A DNA stretch of 64,000 bases from CAWHNT01 sp963830775 (GTDB lineage Bacteria > Pseudomonadota > Alphaproteobacteria > Geminicoccales > Geminicoccaceae), in the NCBI GenBank assembly GCA_963830775.1, contig CAWHNT010000032.1, forward strand, positions 454,972 to 518,971, in the 5' to 3' direction. This document shows, piece after piece, positions 1 through 8,624 of the stretch; the first letter of the stretch is position 1, and every line of letters starts with the position of its first letter. A program made the position numbers and the translations under genes. The notes beneath the pieces were generated by a model, which was given only the letters and a program-made list of their open reading frames with translations, made no database searches and was not told the origin of the DNA.

Positions 1-470
1 AGCAGTCCCTTGTGCTCACCGGTGGTGTGCAGGCGGCGCTCGATACCGAGCCGGGCAAGCGCATTCTGGAAGCCGAAGCCGGCGCTGACCACGCCGATCG
101 AGCCCACGATCGAGGCCGCATCGGCGTAGATCTCGTCCGCCGCACAGGCGAGCCAGTAGCCGCCCGAGGCCGCCACGTCCTCGACGAACGCGATCACCGG
201 CCGCTTCTTCTCGGCCGAGAGTGCGCGCACCCGCTGGGCGATGAGCGAGGACTGCACGGGCGAGCCGCCGGGGCTGTTCAGCAGCAGAACGGCCGCCGGG
301 GCGTTCTTGTCGGCGAACAGGGCCTCGATCTGCTTGTCGAGCGAGGACAGCGTGAGCCCCGCGCCGCGGAGCGGCAGGCTGCCGATCACGCCGGAGAGGC
401 GCAGTGCCGGGATGGTGACGCCCTTGCGCCAGCGGAACAGGCGGTCGGGAAGCTTGAGCTTGATGGCCAT
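1..470 (-). CDS. S49 family peptidase (SppA/SohB-like), 3' part cut by window edge
   Basis: Serine protease of the signal-peptide-peptidase A clan, which degrades cleaved signal peptides or membrane-associated fragments. The visible N-terminal ~156 residues contain the S49 core: the segment LLLNSPGGSP (near residue 62), then VEDVAASGGYWLACAAD, where the Ser of ASGGYW is the expected nucleophile, and SIVGSIGVVSAGFG. The catalytic Lys should lie beyond the window edge. I see no obvious N-terminal signal peptide or membrane segment, so this is the short SohB/SppA-36K-like type. The start is the ATG at 470; an in-frame TAG lies seven codons upstream. The stop of the methyltransferase gene is 22 bases upstream, so the two are probably co-transcribed. 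Confidence 0.9.
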   Translation of the reverse strand, partial: MAIKLKLPDRLFRWRKGVTIPALRLSGVIGSLPLRGAGLTLSSLDKQIEALFADKNAPAAVLLLNSPGGSPVQSSLIAQRVRALSAEKKRPVIAFVEDVAASGGYWLACAADEIYADAASIVGSIGVVSAGFGFQNALARLGIERRLHTTGEHKGL

Positions 471-491
471 GGCGCGGGCTATGTGGTCCGG

Positions 492-1280
492 CTAGTGGGG
501 CAAGGCAAGCGGTGCCCCATCACGCAGGACGGCCTGTGCCGCGGGCGTGAAGCCGCCGTCGGCCTCGTGCAGCACGAGCCCCGGCAGCAGCCGCAGCGGC
601 CCCTTGGCCCCCTTCCGCCCGGCCACGATCACCCGTCGCGCCGGCTCGCCCAGCGCCGGCCAGAGCGGCAGCACGACCATGCTGCCGACCCGACCGGCGA
701 GCGCTGCCAGCGCCCGGTCCAGGCGGTCGGCACGGTGGATCAGGGTCAGCCAGCCGCCCGGTGCCAGCCGCCTGAGGCAGGCCTCGAGCCAGAGGGAGAG
801 CGAGACCTCGCCGTGCGCCCGCATCCGCTGCGGCAGCGGCGAGGCCGAGCCTTCGCCCGGCTCCAGGAAGGGCGGGTTGCTCATCACATGGTCGAACGAG
901 CGCACGCGCAGCTCGGGCGGCGGTGCCAGGAGATCGCCTGTCACCAGCTCGAGCTCCACCCCGTTGAGCGCCGCATTCTCCGCTGCGAGATCAGCCAGCT
1001 CCGGCTGCAGCTCGATCCCGGCGACCCGGCACCCGGGCACGCGCGCCAGCAGGCACAAGGTTGCGGCCCCGGTGCCGAGGCCGGCGTCGAGCACGGCCTG
1101 ACCCGCCAGGGCCGGCACCGCGGCTGCCAGGAGAACGGGGTCGATGGCGACCCGGTAGCCGTGCCGGGGCTGCCGCAGGCGGACGCGGCCGGCGAGCAGG
1201 CTGTCGGTGGTGAGGCCTTCAGCCGTCGTCGCCCTCCATTGGTGCCCGGGCCGCCTCGTCGAGCACGCGGCGGGCCTCAT
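492..1280 (-). CDS. tRNA1(Val) adenine-N6-methyltransferase family (TrmN6/YfiC-like)
   Basis: Class I SAM-dependent methyltransferase expected to methylate A37 of tRNA-Val1. The SAM-binding glycine-rich loop VLDAGLGTGAA is at residues 63-73, the acidic residue ending strand 2 is in GIELQPEL (~89-96), and the N6-amino-methyltransferase signature NPPF is at 135-138. The preceding RLRQPRHGYRVAIDPVLLA is typical of the TrmN6 family. The length (262 aa) fits. ATG 1280 is the only ATG close to the conserved start and gives a 62-base overlap with the upstream DUF2007 gene. A shorter non-ATG start cannot be excluded. It sits between DUF2007 and the S49 peptidase in one leftward operon. Confidence 0.85.
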   Translation of the reverse strand: MRPAACSTRRPGHQWRATTAEGLTTDSLLAGRVRLRQPRHGYRVAIDPVLLAAAVPALAGQAVLDAGLGTGAATLCLLARVPGCRVAGIELQPELADLAAENAALNGVELELVTGDLLAPPPELRVRSFDHVMSNPPFLEPGEGSASPLPQRMRAHGEVSLSLWLEACLRRLAPGGWLTLIHRADRLDRALAALAGRVGSMVVLPLWPALGEPARRVIVAGRKGAKGPLRLLPGLVLHEADGGFTPAAQAVLRDGAPLALPH

Positions 1281-1446
1281 GCAGCTGCGCCTCCGGCACC
1301 ATCAGGCGCCGCGGCAGCGCATCGATCCCGCCTTCCATACTGCTCGTATACTGGTCGGCGAGCATGCAAGGGATGCCGGCACCCTGCAGCATCGCCTGCG
1401 CCCAGGAGAGGTGGACGAGATCGTTGCTGCGGATCAGCTCGACCAT
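1219..1446 (-). CDS. DUF2007 domain small protein
   Basis: A 75-residue soluble protein that matches the DUF2007 family (putative signal-transducing protein, PII-like fold) by its opening MVELIRSNDLVHLSWAQAML and the later GIPCMLADQYTSSMEGG and RRLMVPEAQLHEARRVLDEA. The family has no established biochemical function. It is first in the leftward cluster DUF2007-TrmN6-S49 peptidase and diverges from the polyprenyl synthase gene starting at 1564, a grouping I associate with alphaproteobacteria. The ATG at 1446 gives the full domain with nothing in front of it. Confidence 0.85.
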   Translation of the reverse strand: MVELIRSNDLVHLSWAQAMLQGAGIPCMLADQYTSSMEGGIDALPRRLMVPEAQLHEARRVLDEAARAPMEGDDG

Positions 1447-1563
1447 GAGGCACTCCGGAACGCCGCGACCGAGTGGCCCAAAGCCCGCGGTTTGCCCTGG
1501 CGTCCGCGGCCGTGGTAGCACAGGCAGGAAGCAACGGCACGATAGCGCACCCGAAGGTGCCGC

Positions 1564-2598
1564 ATGGGAGACCGTCTGGTGCAGGCTGCGCCCGCCAGAG
1601 AGGAAGCATCGGATTCCGTGACGGGCAAGCTGGAAGCGGTCCGGGCCCTGGTCGACGACGACCTGGCGCTCGTCAACGAGATCATCCTCGACCGGATGCG
1701 GAGCGAAGTGCCGCTCATCCCCGAGCTTGCCCGGCACCTGATCGCCGCCGGCGGCAAGCGGGTCAGGCCGATGCTGACCCTGCTCTCGGCCCGGCTCTGC
1801 GGTCATCGCGGCAAGCGCCAGCTCGGTCTCGCCGCCTGCGTGGAGTTCATCCACACCGCCACCCTCCTCCACGACGACGTGGTCGACGACAGCGGCCTCA
1901 GGCGCGGCACGCCCACCGCCAACTCCCTCTGGGGCAACAAGGCCCCGGTGCTGGTCGGCGACTTCCTCTTCAGCCGCGCCTTCCAGCTCATGGTCGAGGA
2001 CGGCTCCCTGCGGGTGCTCGACATCCTGGCCACCGCGTCCGCGGTGATCGCCGAGGGCGAGGTGGCGCAGCTCATCACCGCCAACGACACCTCGACCAGC
2101 GAGGAGGCCTATCTCCACGTCATCCAGGCAAAGACGGCGGCCCTCTTCCGCGCCGCCTGCCAGATCGGTGCGGTGATCGCCGACCGCCCGGCGGCCGAGG
2201 AGCAGGCGCTGGCCAGCTACGGCGAGAATCTCGGCATCGCGTTCCAGCTCGTCGACGACGCACTCGACTACAGCGCCAGCCAGGCTTTGCTGGGCAAGAC
2301 CGTCGGCGACGACTTCCGCGACGGCAAGATCACCCTCCCCGTGCTGATCGCCTATGCCCGCGGGTCCGAGACCGAGCGCGCCTTCTGGCGGCGGACGCTG
2401 GAGCAGCAGCAGCAGAACCCTACCGACCTCGAGCACGCGCAAGCACTCCTCGCCAAGCACGCGGCCATCACCGAGACGGTGGCCCGGGCCGAGAGCTACG
2501 GCGGCAAGGCCAAAGCCGGCCTCGCCGGCTTCCCGGCGTCCCGCGCCAAGGCGGCCATGCTGGACCTCGTCGCCTTCTGCACCGAGCGCGCCTACTGA
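1564..2598 (+). CDS. Trans-polyprenyl diphosphate synthase (octaprenyl/decaprenyl type)
   Basis: Condenses isopentenyl diphosphate units into the long isoprenoid tail of ubiquinone. The 344-aa protein shows GGKRVRP (63-69) for substrate binding, the first Asp-rich motif LLHDDVVDDSGLRRG (DDVVD at 104-108) and the second, QLVDDALDYSA (~230). The positions before the first Asp motif lack the bulky aromatics of short-chain enzymes, which suits a long-chain product; I infer C40-C50 but the exact length is not readable. The family symbol would be ispB. It diverges from DUF2007 and converges on the LysR gene, whose stop lies inside the last codons of this gene. Confidence 0.92.
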   Translation: MGDRLVQAAPAREEASDSVTGKLEAVRALVDDDLALVNEIILDRMRSEVPLIPELARHLIAAGGKRVRPMLTLLSARLCGHRGKRQLGLAACVEFIHTATLLHDDVVDDSGLRRGTPTANSLWGNKAPVLVGDFLFSRAFQLMVEDGSLRVLDILATASAVIAEGEVAQLITANDTSTSEEAYLHVIQAKTAALFRAACQIGAVIADRPAAEEQALASYGENLGIAFQLVDDALDYSASQALLGKTVGDDFRDGKITLPVLIAYARGSETERAFWRRTLEQQQQNPTDLEHAQALLAKHAAITETVARAESYGGKAKAGLAGFPASRAKAAMLDLVAFCTERAY

Positions 2599-3488
2599 GC
2601 GCCCACGTCGCCCAGCAGATGCGCCGCCAGACGCCGCGCATGCGGCGGCAGGTCGGTCAGGTGCCGGGCGACGACCAGCAGCCTCCGCTCGGCCCAGCCA
2701 TCCTCCAGCTGGACCAGCCGTAGGCGGTAGCCTTCCTGGCACCGGCGTGCTGCTGCCTCCGGCACCACCGCAATGCCCGCCCCGAGTGCCACCATGCGGC
2801 AGACCACGTCCACGCCGTGGGCGCGCGCCCTGACCCGCATCCGGCCGCCGGCACGGATCGCGTGTCCCAGGAGATGCTGGTGCAGGGCACTGTCGCCGGC
2901 GAGGCCGATGAAGTCGCATCCCAGCGCCTCGATGAACGGCAGCCGCTCGTGCCCGGCCAGGCTGTGGCCGGGCGGCACCACGAGGACGAGGCGGTCGGTT
3001 CGGAAGGGGTAGGTCTCCAAGCCTGTGACATCGGCGTGGTCGGCCGCGACGCCGAGGTCGGCCAGCCCTTCGGCCACCGCCTGCGTCACGGCGATGCTCG
3101 GCCGCTCGTCGAGATCCACATCGACGTTCGGATGGGCGACCAGGAAGCCTGCAAGGAGCGGCGGCAGGAATTCCACGGCGGCTGCGGTGTTCGCCAGCAG
3201 ACGGACATGACCTTTGAGCCCATGCGCGTACTCGCCGAGGTCGCCCCGCATCCATTCCATCTGCCGCGTCACCAGCCTCGCGTGATGCAGCAGGGCGCGG
3301 CCGGCCGGGGTGGGCCGCACCCCGCGCCGGCCGCGCTCGAGCAGCGGCACGCCGACCTGCTCCTCCATGCCGCGCACGCGAGCGCTGGCAGACGCCAGGG
3401 CGAGCCCGGCGCGTGCGGCGCCGCCAGTGATGCTGCCCGCCTCGGCCACGAGCAGGAACAGGCGAAGGTCCGTGAGGTCGAGGTGCAT
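2592..3488 (-). CDS. LysR-family transcriptional regulator
   Basis: A 298-aa regulator. The N-terminal winged HTH (about 4-63) reads LTDLRLFLLVAEAGSITGGA and LLERGRRGVRPTPAGRALL, the usual LysR recognition region. The rest is the periplasmic-binding-like effector domain (GHVRLLANTAAAVEFLPP ... LVLVVPPGHSLAG). It is divergent from the TauE/SafE exporter at 3588 with a 99-base gap, the standard arrangement for a LysR protein controlling its neighbour, so I infer it regulates that exporter. The ATG at 3488 starts the HTH directly. Its stop overlaps the 3' end of the polyprenyl synthase gene. Confidence 0.93.
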   Translation of the reverse strand: MHLDLTDLRLFLLVAEAGSITGGAARAGLALASASARVRGMEEQVGVPLLERGRRGVRPTPAGRALLHHARLVTRQMEWMRGDLGEYAHGLKGHVRLLANTAAAVEFLPPLLAGFLVAHPNVDVDLDERPSIAVTQAVAEGLADLGVAADHADVTGLETYPFRTDRLVLVVPPGHSLAGHERLPFIEALGCDFIGLAGDSALHQHLLGHAIRAGGRMRVRARAHGVDVVCRMVALGAGIAVVPEAAARRCQEGYRLRLVQLEDGWAERRLLVVARHLTDLPPHARRLAAHLLGDVGAQ

Positions 3489-3587
3489 GCCACCCTGCCC
3501 GTATCGAAGAGCCTCCGTCCGTGACGAAGGCTGGCTACGCCATTCCCACATTGTGCCGCCAGGGCGCCAGCCCGCAGGATCGCGGCC

Positions 3588-4334
3588 ATGCACGATCTTC
3601 CAGCACACCTCCTCTTCATCGCCGCAACCTTTCTGCTGGCCGGCATGGTCAAGGGGGTGATCGGCCTCGGCCTGCCGACCGTGGCCATGGGCCTGCTCGG
3701 CTCGGTGATGCCGCCGGCCGAGGCGGCGGCCCTGCTGCTGGTGCCTTCGCTGGTGACGAATGTCTGGCAGCTGCTGGCCGGCCCGCGCTTCGGCCGCCTG
3801 GTGCGCCGGCTGGGGACCATGATGCTGGGCATCGCGATCGGCACCTGCCTCGGCTCGGGGCTGATCGCCGGCGGCGACGCACAGGCTGCGACAGCGGCAA
3901 TGGGCACGGCCCTCCTGGCCTACGCCGTGCTCGGGCTGACGAGCCTGCGGCTCAGCGTGCCGGTGGGCGTGGAGGGCTGGGCCGGGCCGCTGGTCGGCGT
4001 CACGACCGGGCTGGTCACAGGTGCGACGGGCGTGTTCGTGATCCCGGCGGTGCCCTACCTCGCGGCCCTGGGGCTGGACCGTGACGAGCTGGTGCAGGCG
4101 CTGGGCCTCTCCTTCACCGTCTCGACCCTGGCCCTTGCGGCGGGTCTGGCCTGGCATAGTGCCTTGCCGGCGCAGTCCCTCGCGACCTCGCTCCTGGCGC
4201 TGGTGCCGGCTTTGCTCGGCATGGCGCTGGGAGGCCTGCTCCGGGGGCGTGCCAGACCCGACACATTCCGCCGCTGCTTCTTCCTGGGCCTCCTGGCACT
4301 CGGTGCCGAGATCCTGTGGCGGGCGCTGGCTTGA
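3588..4334 (+). CDS. TauE/SafE family membrane exporter
   Basis: A 248-aa inner-membrane protein with about seven to eight hydrophobic helices. It begins MHDLPAHLLFIAATFLLAG and carries the family's first conserved repeat, MVKGVIGLGLPTVAMGLLG, and the second half repeat GVTTGLVTGATGVFVIPAVP. Members export sulfite, sulfoacetate, sulfolactate or related organosulfur anions; the substrate here is unknown. It is divergent from and probably controlled by the LysR gene. No other transport or sulfur gene is adjacent. Confidence 0.88.
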   Translation: MHDLPAHLLFIAATFLLAGMVKGVIGLGLPTVAMGLLGSVMPPAEAAALLLVPSLVTNVWQLLAGPRFGRLVRRLGTMMLGIAIGTCLGSGLIAGGDAQAATAAMGTALLAYAVLGLTSLRLSVPVGVEGWAGPLVGVTTGLVTGATGVFVIPAVPYLAALGLDRDELVQALGLSFTVSTLALAAGLAWHSALPAQSLATSLLALVPALLGMALGGLLRGRARPDTFRRCFFLGLLALGAEILWRALA

Positions 4335-4360
4335 CCATGCCGACCCCGTGCCGCCCGGTC

Positions 4361-4389
4361 TTGCGAAGGCCCTGCCCGATCACTATAGA
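4361..4389 (+). promoter_or_regulatory. Sigma-70-type promoter for tRNA-Pro
   Basis: TTGCGA (4361-4366) and TATAGA (4384-4389) are separated by exactly 17 bases and end 11 bases before the tRNA. Each hexamer matches the consensus at four of six positions. Transcription would start around 4396. Confidence 0.6.
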
Positions 4390-4400
4390 AGGCGTCCTGT

Positions 4401-4477
4401 CGGAGTGTAGCTCAGCCTGGTAGAGCACAGCGTTCGGGACGCTGGGGTCGCGTGTTCGAATCACGCCACTCCGACCA
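4401..4477 (+). tRNA. tRNA-Pro (anticodon CGG)
   Basis: A full cloverleaf can be drawn: acceptor CGGAGTG/CACTCCG, D-arm GCTC..GAGC with GGTA in the loop, anticodon stem CAGCG/CGCTG with loop TTCGGGA (anticodon CGG, reading CCG), T-arm GCGTG/CACGC with loop TTCGAAT, discriminator A and an encoded CCA. CCG is a common proline codon in GC-rich genomes. Confidence 0.96.
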
Positions 4478-4511
4478 TCTCCTCCCCCGCCTCACACCTG
4501 CCCCGGCAGGA

Positions 4512-5180
4512 TCACGCACAGAACGTTCGGCAGGGATGGGGCGAGCCGCGCAGGCACCAGATTCTGGCCCTGCGTGCCCCGGCCCGCCTGAAGAACAGCA
4601 CCACGCCCGACCGCTCCCAGCCCCGGCCATGGAAGCTCCGCCCGGACCGTCCGTTGTCGGCGCTGATCACGACGTAGACGGTCCTGTACCCGGCCGTCTT
4701 GGCGTAGGCCATGCGCCTGTCTTCCAGCTCCGAATGGATGCCTTTGCCCCGCCAGGCCTTCGCGGTGTGGGCCCCGGTGAGGTACGCCTCGTCATCGTCC
4801 AGGACCACCGAGAAGGTCAGCTGCCGCACCTCCCGGAACCCGAGCCAGCCCGTGGCGACCACCTTCGAGCCCGCCAGGGCGACGAAGCACTTGTGCCCGA
4901 GCCGCCACCACGCGCGCAGCCGCTCCCGATGCGCCTCATCCCCGCCATCGAGCCGTGCCGCCTCCTCGAACTCTGCGGCCGAAGCCAGCTTCACCTCGAC
5001 CGGCACTTTCGCGCGGATGGGCTCGGGTGGCCCGGTCAGATCCTTCTTGTAGATGAAGTACAGGCCAGCCCTGCCGAGCGGCCGCAGCGCGTTCTTCGTG
5101 AGGAACCAGGCATTGGAGGACAAGCTCTCGTAGCGCAGGCGATTGGCGGCGTGCCCCAGGAAGCGGCGCAGACGACCCAT
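4512..5180 (-). CDS. GNAT-like N-acetyltransferase
   Basis: A soluble protein of about 222 aa whose C-terminal half has the acetyl-CoA-binding GNAT pattern: a beta strand LTFSVVLDDDEAYLTGAHTA followed by the pyrophosphate-loop signature AWRGKGIHSELEDRR (Q/RxxGxG/A form) and then YVVISADNGRSGRSFHGRGW, the usual N-x-x-S-x-x-x-x-x-x-G-W ending. The N-terminal ~90 residues are not diagnostic, and the substrate is unknown. The ATG at 5180 is preferred; an ATG at 5243 in the same frame would add a basic 21-residue extension. It is transcribed toward the tRNA. Confidence 0.7.
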   Translation of the reverse strand: MGRLRRFLGHAANRLRYESLSSNAWFLTKNALRPLGRAGLYFIYKKDLTGPPEPIRAKVPVEVKLASAAEFEEAARLDGGDEAHRERLRAWWRLGHKCFVALAGSKVVATGWLGFREVRQLTFSVVLDDDEAYLTGAHTAKAWRGKGIHSELEDRRMAYAKTAGYRTVYVVISADNGRSGRSFHGRGWERSGVVLFFRRAGARRARIWCLRGSPHPCRTFCA

Positions 5181-5555
5181 GTCCACCTCACCGCGGTGGC
5201 GAACGCGCCACTGCGGTACCTTTCGGCCCTTGGAACGGACCATGTCCCCGCCCCGACTACCACATCCGGCGGACGGGGAAGAGTGACCTCACCAGCAGCG
5301 CGGTCCTGACAGCCCAGCCGCCAGCTCGTCGCCGGCGCGAGTGCCGCTTCTGCCTTAGTTGGCTGAACGCAATCTGGAAAACTGAGGACCACGCCTACGG
5401 TGCTGCCGGCCAGCGCGGGCGGGTGAGGTCGGCCGCGGTGGGTCCGACCGGAGCGGCACCCAGGTGGAAGCCGAACCCCGTCATGGGGCCCAACCGGCAG
5501 CTCACCGGACGGCGGCCCTGGGGGTGGGCTTGCCGCACCGGGATGGCCGGCAGGA
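5181..5555. other. Gap with no recognisable gene
   Basis: GC-rich sequence between the acetyltransferase and the broken accessory genes. Reading frames here are antisense or low-complexity Pro/Arg/Ala runs typical of high-GC shadows. I see no promoter, RNA or repeat I can support. Confidence 0.4.
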
Positions 5556-6261
5556 TCACGCCACGCCGATGGCCGGGGCAGGTGCCGGCTCGGCTGCGAT
5601 CGCAGCCGCCCGCGCCGTGCGCTCGGCCGCAAGCTCGTCGCGGGTGATGGCTCCGCCTTTGCTCGCCGCATCGACGCTGCCGTCGCGGAAGCCACGTCCA
5701 CCCCCACCCGCTCCCGACTGAGGCGGCGCCGCCGGGCGCGGAGCACTTAAAACGCGGGTGGCGAGGGTGTGGGCGGGGTTGCGGCCCTGGCGGCGCTCGC
5801 GGAGGAAGAAGAGGGCGGCGCGGACGTCGCCGCGGGCGAGGGCGTGCTCGAGGATGGTGAGGGCCAGGTGCTCGAGCATGGCCAAGCGCTTGTCCGCCGG
5901 CATGGCGTCGAACTCGCGGCAGGTCTCGAGGAGCTGCTGGAAGTCGGGCTGGGCGAGGAGGGCTTCGACGTCGGCTAGCAGGGACGCGCTCGGCGCGGGC
6001 GGCCTGGGCCGGGGTCAGAACTTGAACTTCCAGGCCTAAGTCATATTCCAGCATAATCTTTGCGGTTTCAGCTGTAACTAATTGTCTGAACTCGAAGTCA
6101 TCCCCTTCCTCAGGTAGCTTCATGGCACGAAATGACTTTTCATCAGCATAGTAAGTCAATGTCACACTATCGGCATCTTGCGCACAGAGACCACGAGCCA
6201 TGTTGTGCGCATGTTCTATGTTTATCTTGAGTGCTTTCTGCCTCTGCTTATCAGATAACAT
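5556..6261 (-). pseudogene. Chimeric, frameshifted gene: foreign N-terminus joined to a small-terminase-like/HTH protein
   Basis: The first ~83 codons (from ATG 6261, opening MLSDKQRQKALKINIEHAHN) are clearly AT-richer than the rest and match no family I know. At about 6015 the frame passes into LTPAQAARAERVPA, the middle of a second protein whose paralogue is at 7830-8093. One extra base near 5975 (GGCTAGCAGG against GGCGGCAGG in the paralogue) breaks the frame; it then continues as FQQLLETCREFDAMPADKRL, HALARGDVRAALFFLRERRQ and a Pro/Gly/Ala-rich tail ending at 5556. The second protein resembles small helix-turn-helix terminase-type subunits in size and helical pattern, but that is only a resemblance. 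It looks like a recombination product and is unlikely to be functional. Confidence 0.55.
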
Positions 6262-6315
6262 GGATATCCTGCCTTGTAGCCGGGTTCCACGCCCATGCTC
6301 ACTCGCTACACGCAG

Positions 6316-7563
6316 CAGGGCTGTTCGGTTCTGGGCATGAGTGGTCTGTGAGGGCGAGGTTTGCGGCTGCGAGACCGTCGGCGCGCCTGGGCCGTTGAGG
6401 GCCAAAGCCCTCGCACCGGAGGCCGCCATGGTGCCGTTCGCCGGCCTGCTCGCCGCCCTGGAACAGATCCCCGATCCGCGCCGCCGCCAAGGACAGCGTT
6501 ACGGCCTTGCCCCCTTGCTGCTGTTTGCGGTGCTGGCCGTCCTGGCCGGCGCCACCTCCTACCGCCGCATCCGCCTGTTCATCGGCGTGCATCGCGAGCG
6601 GCTGAACGTGACCTTCGGCGCCCGCTTCCGCCGCGCCCCAGCGGTCAACACGTTGCGCGCCCTCTTGCACGCGCTCGACCCGGCCGCGATCGAGGCCGCC
6701 TTCCGCCGCCACGCCCAGCATCTTGGTGACGTCACCACCGCGCCGGGGCGGCGGGTCATCGCGCTAGACGGCAAGACACTGCGGGGCAGCTTCGACCATC
6801 TCGACGACCAGGCCGCGGCGCAGGTGCTCAGCGCCTTCGCCAGCGAGGCGGCGCTCATCCTGGCCCATCAGGAGATCGCCGAAGGCGACGAGGTCGCGGC
6901 GGCCCAGGCGCTGATCGAGCAGCTGGGCCTGAGGGGCGTCCTGTTCACCGCCGACGCCCTGCACTGCCAAAAAAACGTTCGCCTGCGCGACCGCGACCGG
7001 CAACGCCCTGCTGGTGCGAACTCAAGCCCAACCAGCCCGGCCTGTATGAGGCCGTGGCGCGACTGTGCGCCGAGCGGGACCCGGTCGACGGGCACGAGAC
7101 GGCGGACCGCGGTCGGCACGGCCGTCAGGAGCACCGGCGCGTCGAGGTCTTCGCGGTCGCGGATCAGCTTCCACCCGAATGGCAGGGGACGATCGCCTGT
7201 GCGGCCCGCGTCTCACGCCTGAGCTGGTGCAAGGACACCCGCACCGGCCTGTGGCGCCCCCGGCGCGAGGTCGCCTACTACGTCAGCCAGGTCCGGCTGG
7301 ACGCCGAGGACTTCGGGTGGGCGGTCCGGGCGCACTGGGGGATCGAGAACCGCGACCACCACGTGCGCGATCGCATCCTGCGCGAGGACGACAGCCGCAT
7401 CCGGCGCCAGCCCGGTATCTTCGCCCGCCTGCGCTCGTTCGCGCTCAACATCCTGCGCGCCAACGGCGTCGGCAACGTGAGCGAGGCCATCTACACCAAC
7501 GCTCTCAGCCTCGACCGTCTCCTTGCCCATGGCCTGCCAAAATCACAGAACTGAACAGCCCTG
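6316..7563 (+). mobile_element. ISAs1-family insertion sequence, copy 1
   Basis: A 1248-bp element with ends CAGGGCTGTTCGGTTCTG and (reverse complement of the right end) CAGGGCTGTTCAGTTCTG, flanked by a perfect 10-bp target duplication CTACACGCAG at 6306-6315 and 7564-7573. It carries one DDE transposase gene. A near-identical copy lies in the opposite orientation at 42274-43518. Confidence 0.93.
6428..7554 (+). pseudogene. ISAs1-family transposase, frameshifted (copy 1)
   Basis: DDE transposase of the ISAs1 type. The N-terminal LLAALEQIPDPRRRQGQRYG and the core VIALDGKTLRGSF (first catalytic Asp) are clear. The middle LFTADALHCQK leads into an A7 run at 6969-6975 where the frame changes, and the C-terminal part has AVRAHWGIENRDHHVRDRIL with the final catalytic Glu (WGIEN). 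Family members read QKKTF at the A run, which would need nine A residues, so here the tract is two short. A second break, an extra A near 7019 (GTGCGAACTCAAG against GTGCGACTCAAG in copy 2), is unique to this copy. The start is the ATG at 6428. Confidence 0.85.
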
Positions 7564-7737
7564 CTACACGCAGGGAGATATGCACTATTGGCGAGAAAGA
7601 CTATTCACTCGGGCTTACTAATACTACTATGTCATGAAGCTTGCTAACTTGTTGATCTAGCTCGCCAATTCTGGCCATCTTACTGATCGAGAAAAGCCAG
7701 CCAAATCATCGTGTTAGCTGTCCTCGTGACACAGCAG

Positions 7738-7812
7738 TACTAATCTCCCATGGATATACCTAACATCCCTGCAAGGTCGTAGCCTGTCAGGTATGGTGGT
7801 GGGAGATTAGTA
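7738..7812. repeat. 75-bp inverted repeat with TA ends
   Basis: TACTAATCTCCCA at 7738-7750 is the exact inverse of TGGGAGATTAGTA at 7800-7812. A second matched pair, ATACCT / AGGTAT, sits at symmetrical positions (7756-7761 and 7789-7794). It lies in an AT-rich, gene-free stretch. It may be a very small TA-targeting MITE or a structured RNA/terminator; the sequence does not decide. Confidence 0.5.
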
Positions 7813-7829
7813 AAAGGCTGCCACAGCCG

Positions 7830-8093
7830 TCAATCCCTGACCACTGTCGCGCCCTCGCTCCGCTTACGGTGCTCGAGCATGGCGAGGCGCCTGTCCGCTG
7901 GCATGGCGTCGAACTCGCGGCAGGTCTCGAGGAGCTGCTGGAAGTCGGGTTGGGCGAGGAGGGCTTCGACGTCGGCGGCAGGGACGCGCTCGGCGCGGGC
8001 GGCCTGGGCCGGGGTGAGGCCGTGGGCCAGGCGGAAGCCGAGGCGGTACTCGTCGATGCGGGCTGGGCGGCGGGAGCGCATGACTCCAGTCAT
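7830..8093 (-). pseudogene. 5' part of a small-terminase-like/HTH protein gene, truncated
   Basis: This carries the N-terminus missing from the gene at 5556-6261: RIDEYRLGFRLAHGLTPAQA, AERVPAADVEALLAQPDFQQ, MPADRRLAMLEH, after which the homology stops and the frame ends within nine codons. Over the ~150 shared bases the two differ at several positions, so they are paralogues, not a recent duplication. The start is probably the ATG four or five codons into the frame (MRSRRPARI...). The family is unrecognised; a phage small-terminase-like HTH role is a guess. Confidence 0.5.
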
Positions 8094-8624
8094 ATCATGG
8101 GGAGCGACGCAGGATCAAGTTCTTACAATTCGCTCCTGAGCTGCCGTCGAGCTCGGGCCTTCCGGTTCCTTCCTCTGTCCCCTCCTATCGACCCCTTGGT
8201 GCGCAAGCTGGAGCGTGGGGATCGATCGCCAAGCGTGGCCAGTCAGGTCCGGGCAAAGGCCAGAGATGGCCGGGCATGGTGCTGGTTGCGGGTGGGACGA
8301 TAGTTGATTGCGGTGCCTGTCCCCGGGGTTCCCAGATTGCCGGCGAGGCCTGTCCACAGATTTCCAAAGGGAGCTGCGGTCGATGTAGGACGGGCGCGAG
8401 CAAGGGGATGTATGACTGGCACCCCATTATGAATGAATTTATTGGCTTGTGGCTCTTGCGCGCTTAGAGCCTCATGGCTCACATTGGGGACTTTCGCACG
8501 ACGTCTCCAAAACCCCGAGGACGCAGCGCCAGGATCATAGGAATTGGCTTGACCTTCGCTGATGGTTTAGCCACCAAGCGCGAGGCACGACAATTCACTA
8601 CCACAAAAAGGGAAGAAGGTAAGG
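8094..8624. other. Mostly gene-free stretch upstream of MITE A
   Basis: No confident gene. One short frame begins at ATG 8474 (MAHIGDFRTTSPKPRGRSAR) and runs into the MITE at 8625. If the MITE and one 5-bp duplication are removed, this frame continues in phase into the cyclase-like gene start at 8805. It could therefore be a lost N-terminal extension or simply leader sequence; a good ribosome-binding stretch (GGGAAGAAGG, 8611-8620) favours leader. Confidence 0.4.

Noticed and set aside
6960..6980. Classical -1 programmed frameshift (A AAA AAC) in the ISAs1 transposase
   Set aside because: The heptamer is present, but the downstream frame is +1/-2, not -1, relative to the upstream frame.
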